The notes under the pieces are model-generated. The model worked only from the letters and a program-made list of their open reading frames with translations. It was not told the DNA's origin and did no database searches. A stretch of 14,569 nt of DNA from NCBI GenBank assembly GCA_024638585.1, contig JAHEKA010000017.1:1-14569 (forward strand). The letters are read 5' to 3'. The number at the start of each line of letters is the position of its first letter. Positions within the stretch are counted from its first letter, which is position 1. The stretch comes from Rhodospirillales bacterium. Lineage in GTDB: Bacteria > Pseudomonadota > Alphaproteobacteria > SMXQ01. A program made the position numbers and the translations under genes. Positions 13,201-14,569 of this stretch are shown here, in pieces.

Positions 13201-14082
13201 ATGAAAGTCATTCGCGGCGATCTCAAGGGCAAGAAGGGAATTCCCAAGAACGGGTTGTGCATCGGCGTCCATCGCGCCGGCACCATGCACCGGCGTTATG
13301 CCCAGAAGCTCAACCGGCCGCTCAAGATCTGGTCTCTCCGGCCCGACAACGATTTGCTCGCCTATGACAAGGCCGATTTCGAGGGCAAGGGCCTGAGCAC
13401 GACGGACAATCTCGACGACATCGACGATTCCCTGATCTTCGGCGTGCGCGGGGCGCCGCCCCAGGTGCGCGAGGAGGCGGCAAAACGCGGGCTCGAGGTC
13501 ATCGCCGACGCGACCTGTCCCTATGTCGTGGAACAGGAAGAGGCGGCGGTCGAATTCCTGGAGAAAGGGCTCAACCTCGTCATGCTGTCGGACCCCAACC
13601 ATCACGGCATCCCGCGCATCCGCGGCATCGCCGAAAAGCTCGGCCGGCCCTTCTTCATCGTGCCCACGGTGGCCGATATCGACAGCATCAACCTGACCCG
13701 CAAGGAGCCCATCGGCGTGATCGTCCAGACCACCTTCTGGATCGAGACCTACAAAGAGATCATCGCGGTGCTGCTCGACCGCTTCGCCGATGTCCACATC
13801 CGCAACACCGCCTGCATCGATTCGCTTCAGCGCCTGCCGGTGGTGGCGGACCTCGCGCGGGACACCGACGCCATCGTCATCATCGGCTGGACCGAGGGCA
13901 TGACCAACCGCATGGTGGAAACCGCGCGCTCATTCACGGACAAGGTGTTCGAGATCAAACATCCCGACGACCTCGACCCCGCCTGGTTCGAAGGTGCGGG
14001 CGCGGTCGGCGTGATCGGCGCCAATGAGACGCCGGAATGGATGATCGAGGCGGCGGCGAGCCGGCTCGAGGCGATGGGCTGA
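13201..14082 (+). CDS. Divergent IspH/LytB-fold iron-sulfur protein
   Basis: A 293-residue homologue of IspH, the [4Fe-4S] reductase that makes IPP and DMAPP. All three cluster cysteines align in order: C20 in GLCIGVHRAG, C106 in DATCPYVV and C205 in NTACIDS; the QTT loop (176-178) is also kept. By eye, the HMBPP-binding and catalytic residues are not: E. coli H41 aligns with N50, H74 with R83 (FGVRGA), the HPEVEG loop that holds H124 and E126 reads HHGIPRIRG (134-142) with no glutamate, SSN becomes TEGMTN, and S269 becomes N or E in GANETP. So the fold and cluster remain but the substrate must differ. ATG at 13201 has GGAG six bases upstream. The ferredoxin gene follows after 7 bp. A truncated or broken IspH is unlikely since the frame is intact and well conserved in style. 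Confidence 0.88.
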   Translation: MKVIRGDLKGKKGIPKNGLCIGVHRAGTMHRRYAQKLNRPLKIWSLRPDNDLLAYDKADFEGKGLSTTDNLDDIDDSLIFGVRGAPPQVREEAAKRGLEVIADATCPYVVEQEEAAVEFLEKGLNLVMLSDPNHHGIPRIRGIAEKLGRPFFIVPTVADIDSINLTRKEPIGVIVQTTFWIETYKEIIAVLLDRFADVHIRNTACIDSLQRLPVVADLARDTDAIVIIGWTEGMTNRMVETARSFTDKVFEIKHPDDLDPAWFEGAGAVGVIGANETPEWMIEAAASRLEAMG

Positions 14083-14089
14083 CCCACCC

Positions 14090-14380
14090 ATGGCGAAAAT
14101 CACGTTCCTGCCCGAAGGCCGCGTCATCGAGGTCGATGCCGGCACCACCATCCTGGTGGGCGCGACCCGCCAGGGGATTGCCATCACCCATGACTGCACC
14201 GAGGGCATCTGCGGCACCGATATCGCGCGCATCGTCGCCGGGGCGGGGAACCTGTCGGAAAAGACCGAGGCGGAAGACCTGACCCTTGAAACCATGGATG
14301 CCGGTCCCGACGACCGGCTGTGCTGCATGGCCAAGGTGATGGGCGATGTCACGGTCGAGCTGCAGGAGGACGAGGGCTAG
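14090..14380 (+). CDS. Small [2Fe-2S] ferredoxin with an Asp at a cluster position
   Basis: A 96-residue plant/adrenodoxin-type ferredoxin. The fold is recognisable from ITFLPEGRVIEVDAGTTIL, HDCTEGICGTD at 35-44, an acidic middle region and RLCCMAKVMGDVTVEL at 77-91. The usual ligand pattern C-x4-C-x2-C...C is met by C36 and C41 and by C79, but the third position is D44 (GAT). An extra C78 stands next to C79, so either a Cys3Asp cluster or a shifted set with both late cysteines is possible. The codon differs from cysteine codons at two or more bases, so a single read error does not explain it. It lies 7 bp after the IspH-like gene without its own strong ribosome site, so coupled expression and a role as its electron donor are likely. 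Confidence 0.9.
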   Translation: MAKITFLPEGRVIEVDAGTTILVGATRQGIAITHDCTEGICGTDIARIVAGAGNLSEKTEAEDLTLETMDAGPDDRLCCMAKVMGDVTVELQEDEG

Positions 14381-14403
14381 GCCCCCGCCCCCCGCGGAGC
14401 CGC

Positions 14404-14569
14404 CTAACCCGCGGCGCCGGTCCGCCGCAAGTGGCGCACCTTCAGCATCACCACCGCATGGGCGATGATGAAGGACGGCACCAGGATGGTCGGGAAGATG
14501 CTGAGCGGCCAAACCTCCATGGCAACACTCGTCGGCCCGCCGAACAGCAGGGCCGGCGCGACACCGGAA
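14404..14569 (-). CDS. C-terminal end of an unidentified membrane protein
   Basis: The last 54 residues of a minus-strand gene that enters from the right edge; the stop is TAG at 14404-14406. The visible part is hydrophobic (VWPLSIFPTILVPSFIIAHA), then a basic tail (KVRHLRRTG), as expected for a final transmembrane helix with a cytoplasmic end. No family can be named. It converges on the ferredoxin gene with only 23 bp between stops. Confidence 0.65.
   Translation of the reverse strand, partial: SGVAPALLFGGPTSVAMEVWPLSIFPTILVPSFIIAHAVVMLKVRHLRRTGAAG

Noticed and set aside
13072..13797. Minus-strand open frame of 241 codons opposite the IspH-like gene
   Set aside because: No motif and no ribosome site; the plus strand has the iron-sulfur motifs.
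13955..14512. Minus-strand open frame opposite the ferredoxin
   Set aside because: Antisense composition; the plus strand encodes a recognisable ferredoxin.

Overview
The window is high-GC DNA that reads like the chromosome of an alphaproteobacterium; protein style, codon use and intergenic repeats suggest this, but there is no rRNA or other marker gene to fix the taxon. Three blocks can be separated.

Block 1 (1-10762, all on the minus strand) looks like a catabolic gene cluster for an aromatic or heteroaromatic acid, in two transcription groups. The upstream group runs MaoC-type hydratase, FAD ferredoxin reductase, Rieske oxygenase alpha subunit, small cupin, EamA/DMT permease and a protein of unknown role. 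The downstream group starts after a TTGACA promoter candidate near 4360. It runs Rieske ferredoxin, two tandem CMD-fold proteins, an ornithine cyclodeaminase/mu-crystallin-family protein, a gentisate-dioxygenase-like bicupin and a dihydrodipicolinate-synthase-family aldolase/lyase cut by the window edge. Together they supply a complete three-component Rieske electron chain (reductase, ferredoxin, oxygenase), a likely ring-cleavage dioxygenase, a hydratase and a carbon-carbon lyase. The substrate cannot be read from the sequence. Several family members lack expected catalytic residues: the CMD pair has no CxxC, the OCD-like protein lacks the cyclodeaminase Asp, and the N-terminal cupin half of the bicupin has no metal site.

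Block 2 (10927-13090, mixed strands) holds a TauE/SafE permease and then a compact mercury-type metal module: merR on the plus strand, divergent from a thioredoxin-like protein, MerF and a GDCCVxC protein. The divergent promoter has a perfect 17-bp palindrome in a 19-bp spacer, the MerR-family hallmark. The module has no merA. It is bracketed by palindromic repeats that share a 12-bp sequence in opposite orientation, and its base composition looks less GC-rich than its neighbours, which suggests acquisition.

Block 3 (13201-14380, plus strand) is the most unusual part. A divergent IspH/LytB-fold protein keeps all three [4Fe-4S] cysteines but has lost the histidines, glutamate and serine/asparagine residues that bind and reduce HMBPP. 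It sits 7 bp upstream of a small [2Fe-2S] ferredoxin whose third cluster cysteine is aspartate. The two look like a dedicated reductase and electron donor pair of unknown reaction. A membrane-protein C-terminus enters from the right edge on the minus strand.

All family assignments are by eye from motifs; no searches were run.
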